Origin: Chrysaora quinquecirrha
Lineage: Eukaryota; Cnidaria; Scyphozoa; Semaeostomeae; Pelagiidae
Reading direction: 5' to 3'
Assembly (NCBI GenBank): GCA_014526335.1
Contig: JACTAT010000016.1
Location: forward strand, 2,493,901-2,557,900
Length of the DNA stretch: 64,000 bases
Shown here: one piece after another, positions 11,601-25,300 of the stretch
Layout: every line of letters starts with the position of its first letter
Numbering within the stretch: position 1 is the stretch's first letter
Made by a program: the position numbers and the translations under genes
The notes under the pieces: model-generated
Seen by the model: the letters and a program-made list of their open reading frames with translations, nothing else
Databases searched by the model: none
What the model was told of the DNA's origin: nothing

Positions 11601-14600
11601 CAATGCAAACTTGATGCCTGTACTATAATAAGAACAATACTAATAACAGACCTATTTGTATTGTTGTTCAGAATCTATGCATTGTTTAAACCATTCTTTT
11701 GAAGGTGACAGCTTCCCGGTACGCCGGTACAGAGCACCCAGTACACGGTACCACAGGCTAAAAATCGAGGCGGTACGGTACAAACGCAACCTGGTACATG
11801 GTATATTTGACATAATCATAGCCATAACATGCGCTTGCGTGAAAACTGGAACACCGGTACATTGTCAGGAATACTGACCGGTTGGCTTGTAAAAAAGCCG
11901 GTACACCGGTATATTGATCATAGCTGTCACTTCAGCAGCGCTTTACAACTATTTACCCCCTTACCTCAGGCCATTTTTCTTTCATTTTCCTTTTTTTTGT
12001 TATACTCCCTGGGGAGTATATATCGACTCGCTTGCAGCCATACAGTCGGAGCTACGAGGGTTTTAAGGCCTTCATCAGTAAGGTACCAATTTTACACCTT
12101 GGTGCGGTGTCACAGAGAGCAAGGTTTTTACACCTTGTAAATTTGTGCTCCCTAGACTGAATTTGAACCACAGACCTTGAGTCCAAATGGCGCAAGTGAT
12201 AACCACTACGCTACGCTGCTGTCTGAAAATAGTCTTTGCGTGGTAAAAATTTAAAAATTGCGAGAAACAACGGAAGCAAGTTTTGACATTTGAAAGCTTT
12301 TACACTCTTTTTTTTTAAGAGCAGGATAATTTTTGCCGAGGCTCGATGTTCTTATTTTTTTAATAATGGGAGGCTCCAGCGTTCTTAATGGTGTTATTAT
12401 TTCGTCGTCGATTTCTCTACAACTACACAAAATAAACTTCTTCTACGAACAACTAAAACAGCTTGGCACATCTTCTATACAAGGGCGCCGGAAGCAATGC
12501 AGGGCGGCGGGGGCAGAAGCAACAAATCTAGGGCAAAACAATAGGAAAATACAAGAATTTGGCAATTTTTCTGAGGGCAGGGGGGGCAGCTGCCCCCGCT
12601 GCCCCCGTGCTTCCGGCACCCCTGCTTCTATATACTTTTATTTATTGCTTCTTATCTTTCATCTGTGGCTCGACATGTTCTTACGGTGTTCTTATTTTTG
12701 TGGCAAATCAAGCCTCGATGCTCTTCAAGTGTGTTTTTATAAAAAGAGAAAAATGTATACTGGTCTAAACAAGAAGTTTGTGCTTGCGCTTAAGCAATGA
12801 CTTCGTTGTTCCAAAACGTTGGACAGCAAGGTTTTTGGACGTGGCCAAACGGTCAAACATTGGATGTAAAGCAAATTTGAAATGTTGGACCAACAATGTT
12901 TGATCATTTGGCCTGAGCCTAACTGTTGAATGTCAAGCAATGTTTTTGGACCTGGCCAAACGGTCAAACATTTGTTGTAAAGCAAATTTGAAATGTTGGA
13001 CCAACAATGTTTGATCGTTTTACCAGGGCCTAACATGTATGAAACAGTTTTCTTGCTTTGCTATCTTTGCTCACTCAATTTATCTAAACAAAGGATGCCT
13101 TCATTATTGAAGTAGTTGATTAAATAGGTAGAAAAACCCATTTAAGTTTACCTGGAATTTATCAGCAACCATGTGTCGAAGTCTTTGATAATAAACAATA
13201 CCAACGAAGATATCAGCTTGAAGCTCTGTTCCATCTGTACCACTGTAGACTCTCTCATTGCCATAATAATTGTAGCCAGCTAGAAGAGAAAAGACATGCC
13301 GAGTTAATTAAGTACATCGAAGGATGTACAGGTTGATCAGATTGCTCAACATCGCTCAGCATTGCACAAAGCATTGCTCAAAAAGCAAGAGTGAGCTGAC
13401 CTTGTTCCGCAATGCTTTTAAAACAAATCAAAACAATTTTTGCTTGATGCAAGCAAAAAACCCCAGGCGAACAATGTTTTGTGACGTAGCAAAACGTTGA
13501 AACATTTAGCTTGATTAGCAAATTTCAAATGTTTGACCAACAATGTTTGATCCTTTGGTCAGGGTCTTACAATGGAGTGCATTGTGCACTTTGCTAAAAA
13601 ATGTGACTATATGCTAATAATTCTATCAAAATACATACCTTCTGTTAATAGTTTTCCAAAAAAGTCGATAGCCGTGTGTTCTTCTGAGAATTTAAAAGGG
13701 GTTGAATCATGTGTGATTCCATGAAGTGCAGCTGATTTTCCAGCCATTGATTCAATCAACATACCTAATCAAATAAGTTCGTAAATTGAAACACGAATTT
13801 ACGAAATGCGAATTAGTGTGTGCAAGGGTACCAGTCGTTCTACTTACCGATTGTCATACGAGATGGAAAACCATGAGGATTAAACAGAATATCTGGTTGC
13901 ATTCCTGATTCTGTAAAGGGTAGATCTTCCATTGGCCATTTCATGCTATAAAAGAAATAAAATAGCAAAATAAAAGCAACATATCGCATTGGATAAATCA
14001 AAATATCTTAAGGTCTAGCAGAAGTGTTTTTACCCACAACTCGTAAAGTTCGAACTTTGACCGAGGCATACCACCGACTTAAGAGATGGTATTAACTTCA
14101 GCTATGATATAGTCCTTCAACAAAATTATCCTGGGATATTTCAACTGGGGGTACACGCTTTTTTTTATAAGGAACCTACCGCAAGGCCTAGTTACTAAAG
14201 TTCCTTATTTTTGGGCCTTTTTTGAGGCAATTGTAGTTCCAAAAGTTCCTTAATAGTTCCTTAATTTTAACTGCACATACAGTAGTCTTAACAATAAAAG
14301 AGAGACATTTGCATGTGAGCAAAGCTCGAGACTACTCAAAGAAACATTGGATACATGCTTAACGTACAATTTATGTGATTTTCGACTGCAAATGAATCGA
14401 ACCGGCTTTCTAATTCATAATTATTTGCAGTGATAAAAGTATTCAATATTCAAAAATTCCTTAATGATTTTCTCTTTAGTAGTATAAGTTCTTTAAATTT
14501 TCGGGTCTTCTACATGTAGGTTCCTTATAAAGTGGTTCTTTATAAAAAAGCGTGCATTTAAAAAATCCCAAAAAATAGTTTTTCATTGCACAATATGACA

Positions 14601-16050
14601 AAAACATAATTTAAATATTACCTCAAAATTCCTTTCTGACCGTGTCTGCTTGAAAATTTGTCACCAATTATGGGATTTCTCTAAAAAGATTGCAATATCT
14701 AATATCACACAAAAATAAAAATACACGTTTATACAAATATTGCAGTGACATATGTTCTCCAAAACATTTTTACGGTAATAAGGACTTTTTCGCAGTATAT
14801 GCCGTCATTATATGCAGTATCTGCAGTACATTTTCTATATAGTTCTGTGGAAAGAAAGGAACAAACCCAGCTTTCAAACCTTTCAAAGCCTTTGGCAAGG
14901 TAGCTAGTGATTCAAACGCACTTTAGCGAAATGTACATCTGTTTGTATAGAAGTGTGAAGGGGAGTTCCAGAAGATTGCCCCATCGGGCTGACCCAAGAA
15001 AGATTTAGTAACAGAAATATAAAGCTGTTCTGAAGGTGAAATGCTGTAAAAGAGACTCGGGCTGTGACGCTACCGTAGCTGGGGCTCGAGCTCCGACCTC
15101 AATAGCTTCTAACACTGCGAGCCAGCTGGATTAGACCACAACGCCACAGAACCTTCATCTTTTCCACCCTTTTTTGCGACGGGACACACCTGACAATGTC
15201 TTGCTCCGAGAAATCCTGAGTGAGATGGCTAAACGGTGCGACAAAAATGCTCCAACAGAAGTTCTGTAATGGGCAATTAATTTGCGCAGTAAGAAGAATG
15301 GGTCCTGAAAACAACGTAATATGTCAATGCAAAAACACCGGTATACACGCTGCGACATTATTGGTGACAGGTCCAAACATGCCGCGAAAATTTCAAGCAA
15401 ATCAATGCTCTGCGACCGAGTTTCCTCAGGTCGCAGAACATTTTCTTCGAAGATCTATACCGGGCTACACGTGCGATTCATTGTTTTTACGGTCGCGGCG
15501 ACAACTTCTTATCATTTCCTGTCGCCATTTGAAGCAAAAAGCCGCACTGTTGCTGCAGCTATATCTTGTTTTACTCACCGTTATCCTTAAACGTATTGCA
15601 ACTCTCGTCAACTCTCCATCACCTTTATGATTCCCAAGGATTTTAATCTAAAAATGACAGCATAGAAATAAGTTGCACTGAATGGAAGACAGGTAGTATC
15701 CTATACTACCAGAGTATTATAAGAAATCTGAATATCTCTAGGCAATAATCTGTACTCACGTCGTCAATATAGGCTGGTTCCAAGTTCTTAAAATTCCTCG
15801 TCTTGTACTCGCCTGTGTTCAGATCATAATAACTGAAAATAAAGATGATGAAATTGCTTGACTTTTATAGAAAGCGGTTGTTGCTAAACTCTCCTGAAAT
15901 AAAGGCAGAATGGGCCTATTACATGTTGTTGCGCTCTTCGCAAACAGCAACAGCAAGATTTTGCAATTGCAAATCGCACCCCAATAAGGGCCAGTTGAAA
16001 GATCATCACCATCTTTATCATCATCACAGCATCATCATCATCATTATTAC

Positions 16051-16130
<80 letters not shown>

Positions 16131-16140
16131 GAATCATCAT

Positions 16141-16212
<72 letters not shown>

Positions 16213-16313
16213 AACCATTATCATCATCATGATCATCACGGTCATCATGATCATGATCAACATCAATATCATCACCATCATTATCATCAACACAATCGTG
16301 ATCACCATTTCTG

Positions 16314-16364
<51 letters not shown>

Positions 16365-19300
16365 CCATCATCATCACCATGATCATCACCATCATCACCA
16401 CCATCATCATCAAAATGATTTCGCGAATGAAGGGAAGATTTAAACAAGCTGCAGGATTGTTTATTGAATTCCAATACATTTGAGTTTGTAATAAAAGAGC
16501 AGAAAATATACCTGTAATACGGCTCATCGGTTTCAATGTATCTTCCAACTGGAGGAAGGCCATCTTCATCTAGATATCCATTCTCTAAATTAGGATCGCC
16601 TGCCTGACAACCTAAAAGAGAAAATAGCAAATAAACAGGTTTGGGATGCCATTGTTAAACAATTAGCGCAAGAAAATTAGTTATTAATTAAATCATTTTT
16701 GAGTGTCTTAACAATATCTATATTGAGGTTTTTAGGCTATCCTCAGTCCCTCTCGTATTTCAAAACCTAAAACATTAAGAGTTACCAAATTTGAGGTGAA
16801 GGTTCTTATACCATGAAACTAATAAAATTGATAATGAAAATAACAAAAATTGACAAATTCTTCTTTTGATCTGGCCTAGTATGACGTTATAAAATATCAC
16901 AGAAAATTCAGCCCAGCTATTCATTTGACCAAATACTGTAAGCGATTTAAAGAGATACAATGGGAGTAGGCCTAAAAAGTAGCTAATAAACATGAAAATT
17001 TAAAGCTTAGAAAACAGTCACCACGTCTCATGCATCTACATACCAAATCTCAAAGAGCATGTTCCTTTCTCGTCATTTAAACTGGCGAGATTGATGGTCT
17101 GAAATAGAAGGTTTGAATTTCGAAATTCTATCTAGTTTGCAATTCAAAATATTCTAACGAAAAGTTAATATGCGGTAGAATTTTCGAAAGGGTTAATATG
17201 AAATGAATTACTTAAGAGACTTATAAACAGAAAGAGTTACATTGCATGTGCAGGACAGGCAGTAGTGCCAGCCATATTTAACTGACCTCGCATTTGTAAA
17301 TAGAACCAGACGCAAAGCCTCTTTCTAACGACGCCTTGTTTATGATCATAGCATCTTCCATATCATAACCCTGAAAAATAATCGAAATCCAGTGCAATCT
17401 GAGCCTGCCTCACTCTGATCGGACTTAATGAAGCAAAGAAGTTGTTAAAAAAACAAACGACAAAGTTCACTCATCCACTATACTGCGTTATTCGTTATGC
17501 TGTGAATTGTAACGTAATCAAAGATTTATTTAATTATACTTTTGGTCCGCTTTGCTGTTTTCAGGGAAAGCCGGTTAGCATATCATTTTCGTTTCATTCC
17601 GTTGTCATCTCAAAACTGTACCGGCAGAGTGTAGACGCGAGGCCGAAACCGGATAGTTACATATATCCGTCTCTTACTGACATGGTGTAAACGGGGTCTT
17701 AGAATACCCACAGAAACGACCTTGAGCCCCGCCAAATGTATCTAAAGCTCTACATATACCAAAGGAGAAAGAGTCCTACCGTATAAGATATAACAGCAAC
17801 AACAGCATTGGTGCCAAGCGGAAAATCATCAATACCGTATTCATCATATGTATCATTTTTTACCAATGCACTTTGCGGTGTCTGTGAAAGAAATCAAATC
17901 CTGTGTTGCATCTTAGATGTAAGATATCATTATTAAATATAATTTTGCGGCTTGGGGGTCTTACACTTTACACGGGTCTTTCACGGTTTACAGAGCAGCT
18001 TATCCGGTAAAATTTGATAGTTGGTTCGGTAAATCTTCGCTGCCGAAATGCACATAACAATCACGCCTAAGGACCAGGACCTGGCGATGAAAAACATTTG
18101 AAGATATACTGATGAAACACTGCAGGCCAAATATTTGAGATTCGGTTTGCAAGCAATGTTTGACCGTTATGCTATGTCGCTAAACATTACATGACAAGCA
18201 ATGTTCGCTTAGAAATAATGTAGGGAAGATTTAATATATGTTTCCCCTCACACACGCAAAAAGTGTTTGAAGGGCAATGTTTCGTGACGTGGCCATAACG
18301 TCAACAATTTGTTTGGCAAGCGAATTTCAGATGTTTGTCCTTTGGCCAGTGCAAGAGTCCACCACTGGCAGCAACCAGCTACAATTTTGTTATAGCCAGT
18401 CAAAATACATAACAAACATTGTTCCTTGGCTAGAGGATAAAAACAACATGTAATAGAAAGATTAAGAGTTACAGTGGAAGTTCTGAGACAGAAAAAGAAG
18501 GGTGAAAACTGATGTGATTCACAAGATAGTACTTACTTGAATTCTATATAACTTGTTATCACTTCGATGCTTTAATGCCTGACAAGGCGTTCCCATAGTT
18601 TGTTTTCCCATCTAAAAAAAATAAAAATCCCTTTGAAATGACCGTCTTGATAAAATTATCAAAGAGGAGTTGTTTTCTTGCCTTTCTCTCTAATTATCGC
18701 ACTTTGATCATTCGACACTTTCATGCTTCTGAGGGGTGTAAAAGTACCCCCATTGCCCGATATTATTGAATCTCCACTCAGAGATACAAAAACCCTGCAA
18801 ACCTACACACCTGGTTTGGAGGAACGTTTTGGCTACAAAATCAGGAAGGTTTTGTAGTAAAATGATTTTTTTCTATTTTTGCTACAGCTAATTCAAGAGC
18901 GGACAATAAACCACAAACAAAATATCTTGAATTATTAAAAATTATTCAAACTGCATGCAGTTGGCTTAGGCTGCATTTCAAAATTAATCAAAGGAGAAAA
19001 CTCAGGCTTGCTTGATCATTACAATAAAAGAAAGAAATCTATTTTGTCAGCCCTTTGTAGATCTATACAGTGCTGTGATATCCGTCAGCCTGGAAAGTTG
19101 GCATCAATTCATGAGTTATCCTCTTAAGACTGTAGCCCCCTGATATTAAAGCCTGATTGCCCCCTTTGTAACACTTACGCTAAAACATACAAGCGATCTG
19201 GGAAGGTCCCTATGTACATGTTTTTGTCTCGTGCGGGCAGGAGTCTGTTTGACTGTTTTTCGGCGATTTTATATTATGTTAAAATGAGGAAGGTTGGTTG

Positions 19301-22300
19301 AAAAAAATCCAGGTTTGGAGGAAGGTCAATAACTTTTTGCAACTCTGTCTCCACTACATAGATTATTGAATCCCAAATTAATCTACTAATACAGCATCAT
19401 CAACATTGAATTTATTCGACCCAAAACTCTATCAACAACCTATGGCTCAAGTTACCTTAATCGTGCACACAAGATTTAATGATTCGTCTTCAAAAAGTGA
19501 TTACCTTTTCCTGCAACAATCTTTAGCATCAGTTACAATCAAGAAGACAAACTCTGGAGAAACCTTGCTTGGCAAGGCGAAAAATTACTATTAAAATAAA
19601 CATGGTTTTCTTTCGTCTCTCTTGCAAAGCGGTGCTCCTGCTTTTATTTTATAGTTCAAAGTTTCACCTTCGAAAAATCACAGATTTATGTGACAAAACA
19701 CAGATTTCTCAAGAATTGTTTCTGAAAAAAAGCTGAAAAAATTGTCTGCTTGTTCAAATATGGTGTTTGACGAGCAAGTTTGATAAAGGATGTTTCATAG
19801 CCAGGTTAGGGCATCAGATATAAAAAATAGTATGCATTACCTAAGGCCAGTGGCATTGTTTCAATGTAAAACCGCTTTACCTGGCACTGATACATGTTCC
19901 TTGGACTTTGATTGTAGTCGGAGAATGGCGTTAATGAGGCCAGTGCACTTAGCATGCTGGTTGGTTTTAGCTCCAAGTGTGTGGTTCGCTAAAGAGATCA
20001 AGAGTAAGAGTTCACTCAGTCGAATAATGACGATACATTGCGATGACCTGCATTACACGCTTTTTTTTATAAGGAACCACTTTATAAGGAACCTACATGT
20101 AGAAGGCCCGAAAATTTAAAGAAATTATACTACTAAAGAGAAAATCATTAAGGAACTTTTGAATGTTGAATACTTTTATCACTGCAAATAATCAAGAATT
20201 AGAAAGCCGGTTCCATTCATTTGCAGTCGAAAATCACATAAATTCTACGTTAAGCATGTATCCAATGTTTCTTTGAGTAGTCTCGAGCTTTGCTCACATG
20301 CAAATGTCTCTCTTTTATTGTTGAGACCAGTGTTTGTGCAGTTAAAATTAAGGGACTATTAAGGAACTTTTGGAACTACAATTGCCTCAAAAGAGGCCCA
20401 GAAATAAGGAAATTTAAGAACTAGGCCTTGAGGTAGGTTCCTTATAAAAAAAGCGTGTATTAGCTTAAGAGTCCAAGCGAAAAAGCTTACTTTTTTAAAT
20501 TAAAAAACTTTTAGCAAACATTGAGAACATATTCTAAATATAAAAAAGAACTGATAGAAGTGTTTTAACACAATATGAATATAATACATACGTCGTGTAC
20601 TTCATTTGGGCATACTGCAATATCCATATAAACCTACAAGAGACATTTAAATGCAAATTCAGTTCAGTTCGACCTTTTTAAAATTGAGAAACTACAGCAA
20701 TAAAATGAGTATATGTGACAAGAGCTTTCACAATGCTTGTAGTTATCGTGATTAAACTAAGAGCTGGACGTTCAACCACAGGGTGGCCCAAAAAAAGGGG
20801 CCCCCTTAGGTAAATAATTTCTGAATAAATTTCTCAAGGAGGAATTTTATCAAATTTATACCAGGTAATATTCAAGTCAAGTGCGATATCGTGTAGAAAT
20901 ATGTTGGTGATAAGAGCTTCCATCTCGGCGCAATGGGACATTAAATTCATGGTGTCCAAAAACCAGCTGTTTATATTCCATCATTGCGTACTGTACTACG
21001 ATCTTGCGTGAAGGAGAATCATTATCCCAGAGTAAAATTGCCACGACCATTAATATATGGTCAGTCATATTAGAGAAGTGTACTGAGCAGGATTGAAGAC
21101 ATTTTGAATATCATTTGACTGAAAGAATGAGTTATTGATTTTTCTGTTTTGTTGCGTAAGGATTTCGTAAGGGTATAAAGTTGCATATTTTGCTACAGTA
21201 CGCTTTTGGATTGTAAAGTTTCAAAGTCAATTTATTCAGAGATACTAACCCATATCATTATAATATTTACATAAAATATCTCACTTGAGTTGAATATCAT
21301 GTAGTATTAATTTCATGAAATTCCAACTTAAGAATAAATTATTTATAAATTATTTAGCTCGGGGGTCCCTTTTCTAGGGCCACGCTGTAGATCAACAGAG
21401 AAGGCGAGACACAAATATCTGACTATCTGACTGTAATGGAAGAACCCAAAAATTTTTAGGAAATCTTAATCGCACTAAAGGATTGAGAAGTACAGCGGAA
21501 ACAACATCTTACATACTGTGCAGTAAAAACCCGTACATAAAAACCTAACGTTTTAGACACAGCTTGTTTAGGTTTTTATGTAATGAAGTGTAGTGTATAT
21601 CGAAATCAGGGTGCTGGTTCTTAGGTCTAAAGCAGGTACCAGAAAAACAAAGCATCTTTCAAAATTTCGCAGGTTTAACAGATGAGGCTTACCATTGGTC
21701 CGAATACAATGTTTCAGAGTCCATGAAATAGGTTTACTACAAATTGCATTTAAATCAAAGTGGGTGGATTAAAAAACCTTTAATCAAGAAACACTTTGGA
21801 TAACAGGCTGAAATGGTTCTTATTTATGGGTTCCAAAATTTATAATTTCAGGCTCTAGGTTCTTAATAAAAGACAGTTCTTATCTGTTGGTTTTTAATGT
21901 TTATGTTTAAAGAATTTCCAGTTTTTTCTCTCAGATCCTAAAAGCCTGACAAACAGTGTTTGATCGATCAGTGGCCACGGCCTAAAGTTTTAAAAAACTA
22001 AAATATATTAATAATCAGACATAGTTTTACCTGTTCAAATGTTCCAATATATTCAATCTCGCCAGTTCTGAGATTTTTTACTGGTCTCATCATTCTTGCG
22101 ATATTCGTGAATATGAAAACCCCTGGATACTGACTTGCAAATTTAGTATGTGGGACAAGAACTGCTTCAATGAATCTTGAAACCTGCAGAAATGGGTATG
22201 GAAGTATCAGTAAATAATAAATAATAATAATTTTATATAACAATATATACAAACTCAACTACTGGATACAAACGCAACTGTGTATTTCGTTCGTATCGCA

Positions 22301-25300
22301 TTTAGTTAGAAATTTTATTTTGCATATTACATAAAGTTAGCATATACGTTAGATATCAGCAGTGTCTTAATTCTAATTGCATTTGTTAGCACTCCAGTTC
22401 ACGCAACATTGGTCAACAACTTAAGTACAATATTCGCCAGCATGCCAATTTCGTGCTGTACTCTTAAGGACCTTTAGCAAGTTTATTCAATACTGTATTC
22501 GTTAGCATTGTTCATTTCATTCTGTATTCTTCAGCATGTTCATTTCTTACTGTATTCGTCAGCATATTCTTTCCATATTGTATTCGTCAGCATGTTCATT
22601 TCATTGTATTCGTCAGTACCTTGATTTCATGCTGCATTCGTCAGCATGTTCATTTCATACTGTATTCGTCAGCATGTTCATTTCATAATGCATTCCTCAG
22701 CATGTTCCTTTCATACTGTATTCGTCAGCACGATCATTTCATACTGTATTCGTCAGCATGTTCATTTCATATTCTTTTCATCTCACTGCACTGAAAAACA
22801 TGTCAGTTTCATACCATATTTATCAGTTTGCTGATTCCTTTCAATCTATTGCATTGAAAAACTTACTCATTTCATGCAACATTCGTCCACATATTCATAT
22901 CAGACAGTGTTCACCGGCATTTTGTTTAAGAGCATGAAATCGCACATGAACTAAATAGCAGATACAAGGACGTGTCGGTTACCATTAAAGCTTAGGCCCT
23001 GGCCAAACGATCAAACATTGTGGGTCCAACATTTTAAATTTGCTTTACAACAAATGTTTGACCGTTTGGCCACGTCCAAAACATTGCTTGACAAGCAATA
23101 GTCACAAAATCAATTTCGTGATGTTTTTGAAAAAGTTCAAAAGCCTTTTTTTGACACAAACAAATAATGTTAGGAGAGCAATGTTTTTGGACGTGGCCAA
23201 ACGGCCAAACATTTTGTGCGTTGAAAATTTCAAATGTTCGACCAACAATGTCTGACCATTTGGCCAGGGCCTTACTGCTTTTGCTGTTGCTTTTCCAGAA
23301 TCTTTTGCAAAGGCGGTGATTAAAATACAACAATTATATTCAACTATACCTTTTCTTTTCCAGTTGCTTTCAGGTATCTCAACTTATTGATAAACTCTTC
23401 CGCATCGTCTTCCAACACTCTTCCAAGAACTTTACCATCAAGTGATACCACGTATGATTCCGAGTAATTACCCGGAAGTGGCATTCCATTAGGTACCATT
23501 CCCAAAGACATCAACAACTTGCAAAGATGAGACGACTGAATCGGGGTATTGACGACCTTGGGAACCAAAGATACATTTCATCAATCACATATAATGTTTT
23601 CAGCATCAACTCTGTAACTTATATGGCTCAAACTACTGCAAAAAGCATTTTCTGAATTCCTCACGCTGAAGGGAAATTGTGAAGGGAAATGGTGAAGATG
23701 AAATGGTGTTTTAGTGCCAGTTGCTAGGATCTCAAAAGTAAATGAACTAACAAGACCTCGACCCTGGTTGTGACGCTATCATGGCTTGGTCTCGGGCCCC
23801 GACCTCACTGAGCTCCTGACACCATGAGCTAGCTGGATTAGAGCACGACTATTTTCTTAATTTCTGATGGTGAATCCGAAATGGTGAAGGTGAAATGGTG
23901 TATTTAGCGCCAGTCGCTAGAATCTCAAAGGTAGATGAACTAATAAGACATCGACCCTGGTTGTGACGCTGCCATGGCTTGGTCTCGGGAGGAGCTAGCT
24001 GGATTAGAGCACGACTATTTTCTTAATTTCTGATGGTGAATCCGAAATGGTGAAGGTGAAATGGTGTATTTAGCGCCAGTCGCTAGAATCTCAAAGGTGG
24101 ATGAGCTAAGAAGACCTCGACCCTGGTTGTGACGCTATCATGGCATGGGCTCATGCAACGACCTCACTTTACTCCTGACACCATGAGCAAGCTGGATAGG
24201 ACCACGAGCACCATAAAATCAGAGGTTCTTTACTTGAAACGCCCACTATCAGTTGGGAGCCTAACATTACTGTAATATCTATATTAGTACAATATGCCAT
24301 AATAACTCACTAAGCCATAAATATTAAAGCCAAAAAGTCAAGCTGTTTACCTCACAATATGCTGTTAGATGATTGAGCAGTCCGCAAGGAGCACCATCAG
24401 GTGTATGTACAGGACATAGGAAGCCTAAAATAACAAATTTCAGTGAACAATTTTATAATACATCTGCGTACTGTAGTAGTAAGGTATCATTGAGAATGAC
24501 AGAAATGCCTTCAAGAGCTCTGCTTAGAGGTTGAGAGCAAGGCAAAAGGTAGTAGTTAGGTGAGGTGGATTGCACTCATGCCACTAGACTGCAGGGGAAA
24601 TCACCCACGACCATACAGCTTGACTATAGCTAGCAGAGTCTGCAGCAACGCAAAAACGATTTACTTAAAACATTAACTAACAAGATTTCAGAGTAGAAAC
24701 CAAAATGTCAAGCGAAAAGTTGCGATTTGAGGCTATTTCAATAAGAGGCTCGGAATAAAAATGGGGGTTGGAAAATTTTGGGTTGGAAAGTGCGGCGGGG
24801 GAGATTTTTCGGTACTTCATAGGAAATGGTACAAAAAAGACCAGAAGTTTAACATGAGTAAATCTCTTACCCCATGCTTCTGGTAATAACTTTCTAACCG
24901 TTGTAGTTCTCATTTGAGAGAAAAATGCACCACGATGAACACAACGAAAATGTGACAAATATCTCATGAAGTTCAGCTTATCAGCAACGACAGCAAATCC
25001 TGAAACCTGGAAAAGTTTAAAAGAGTTGCTTTGTCTTAGAAAATGAAGTGCAGATTATGATAGGCATGATAATTATAGGCACTGTTAAATTAAGAGCAGT
25101 GTTAAATGAAATTTAAGATATGCGAGGCCCCTCTTCAAAACTTGGAGAAAACTACATTGTTTCTTTTTCAATTTATAGCTTAATTCCTTTTCAAATTAAA
25201 TTAGTAAAAACCATACACCCATAGATTTTTTAAAGCAACCCGTAAAAATACAAATGGAGTCACATTTGGCCCAAAAGTTTACAAAACATCTGGAATGAAG

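Noticed and set aside
15845..16630. Long frames (212, 248 and 181 residues) over 16010-16420
   Set aside because: They are poly-Ile, poly-Asp or poly-Met translations of an (ATC)n microsatellite inside a POLR1B intron.
22490..22790. CRISPR-like alternation of repeat and spacer
   Set aside because: Units are imperfect and spacers are not distinct; this is a eukaryotic intronic minisatellite.
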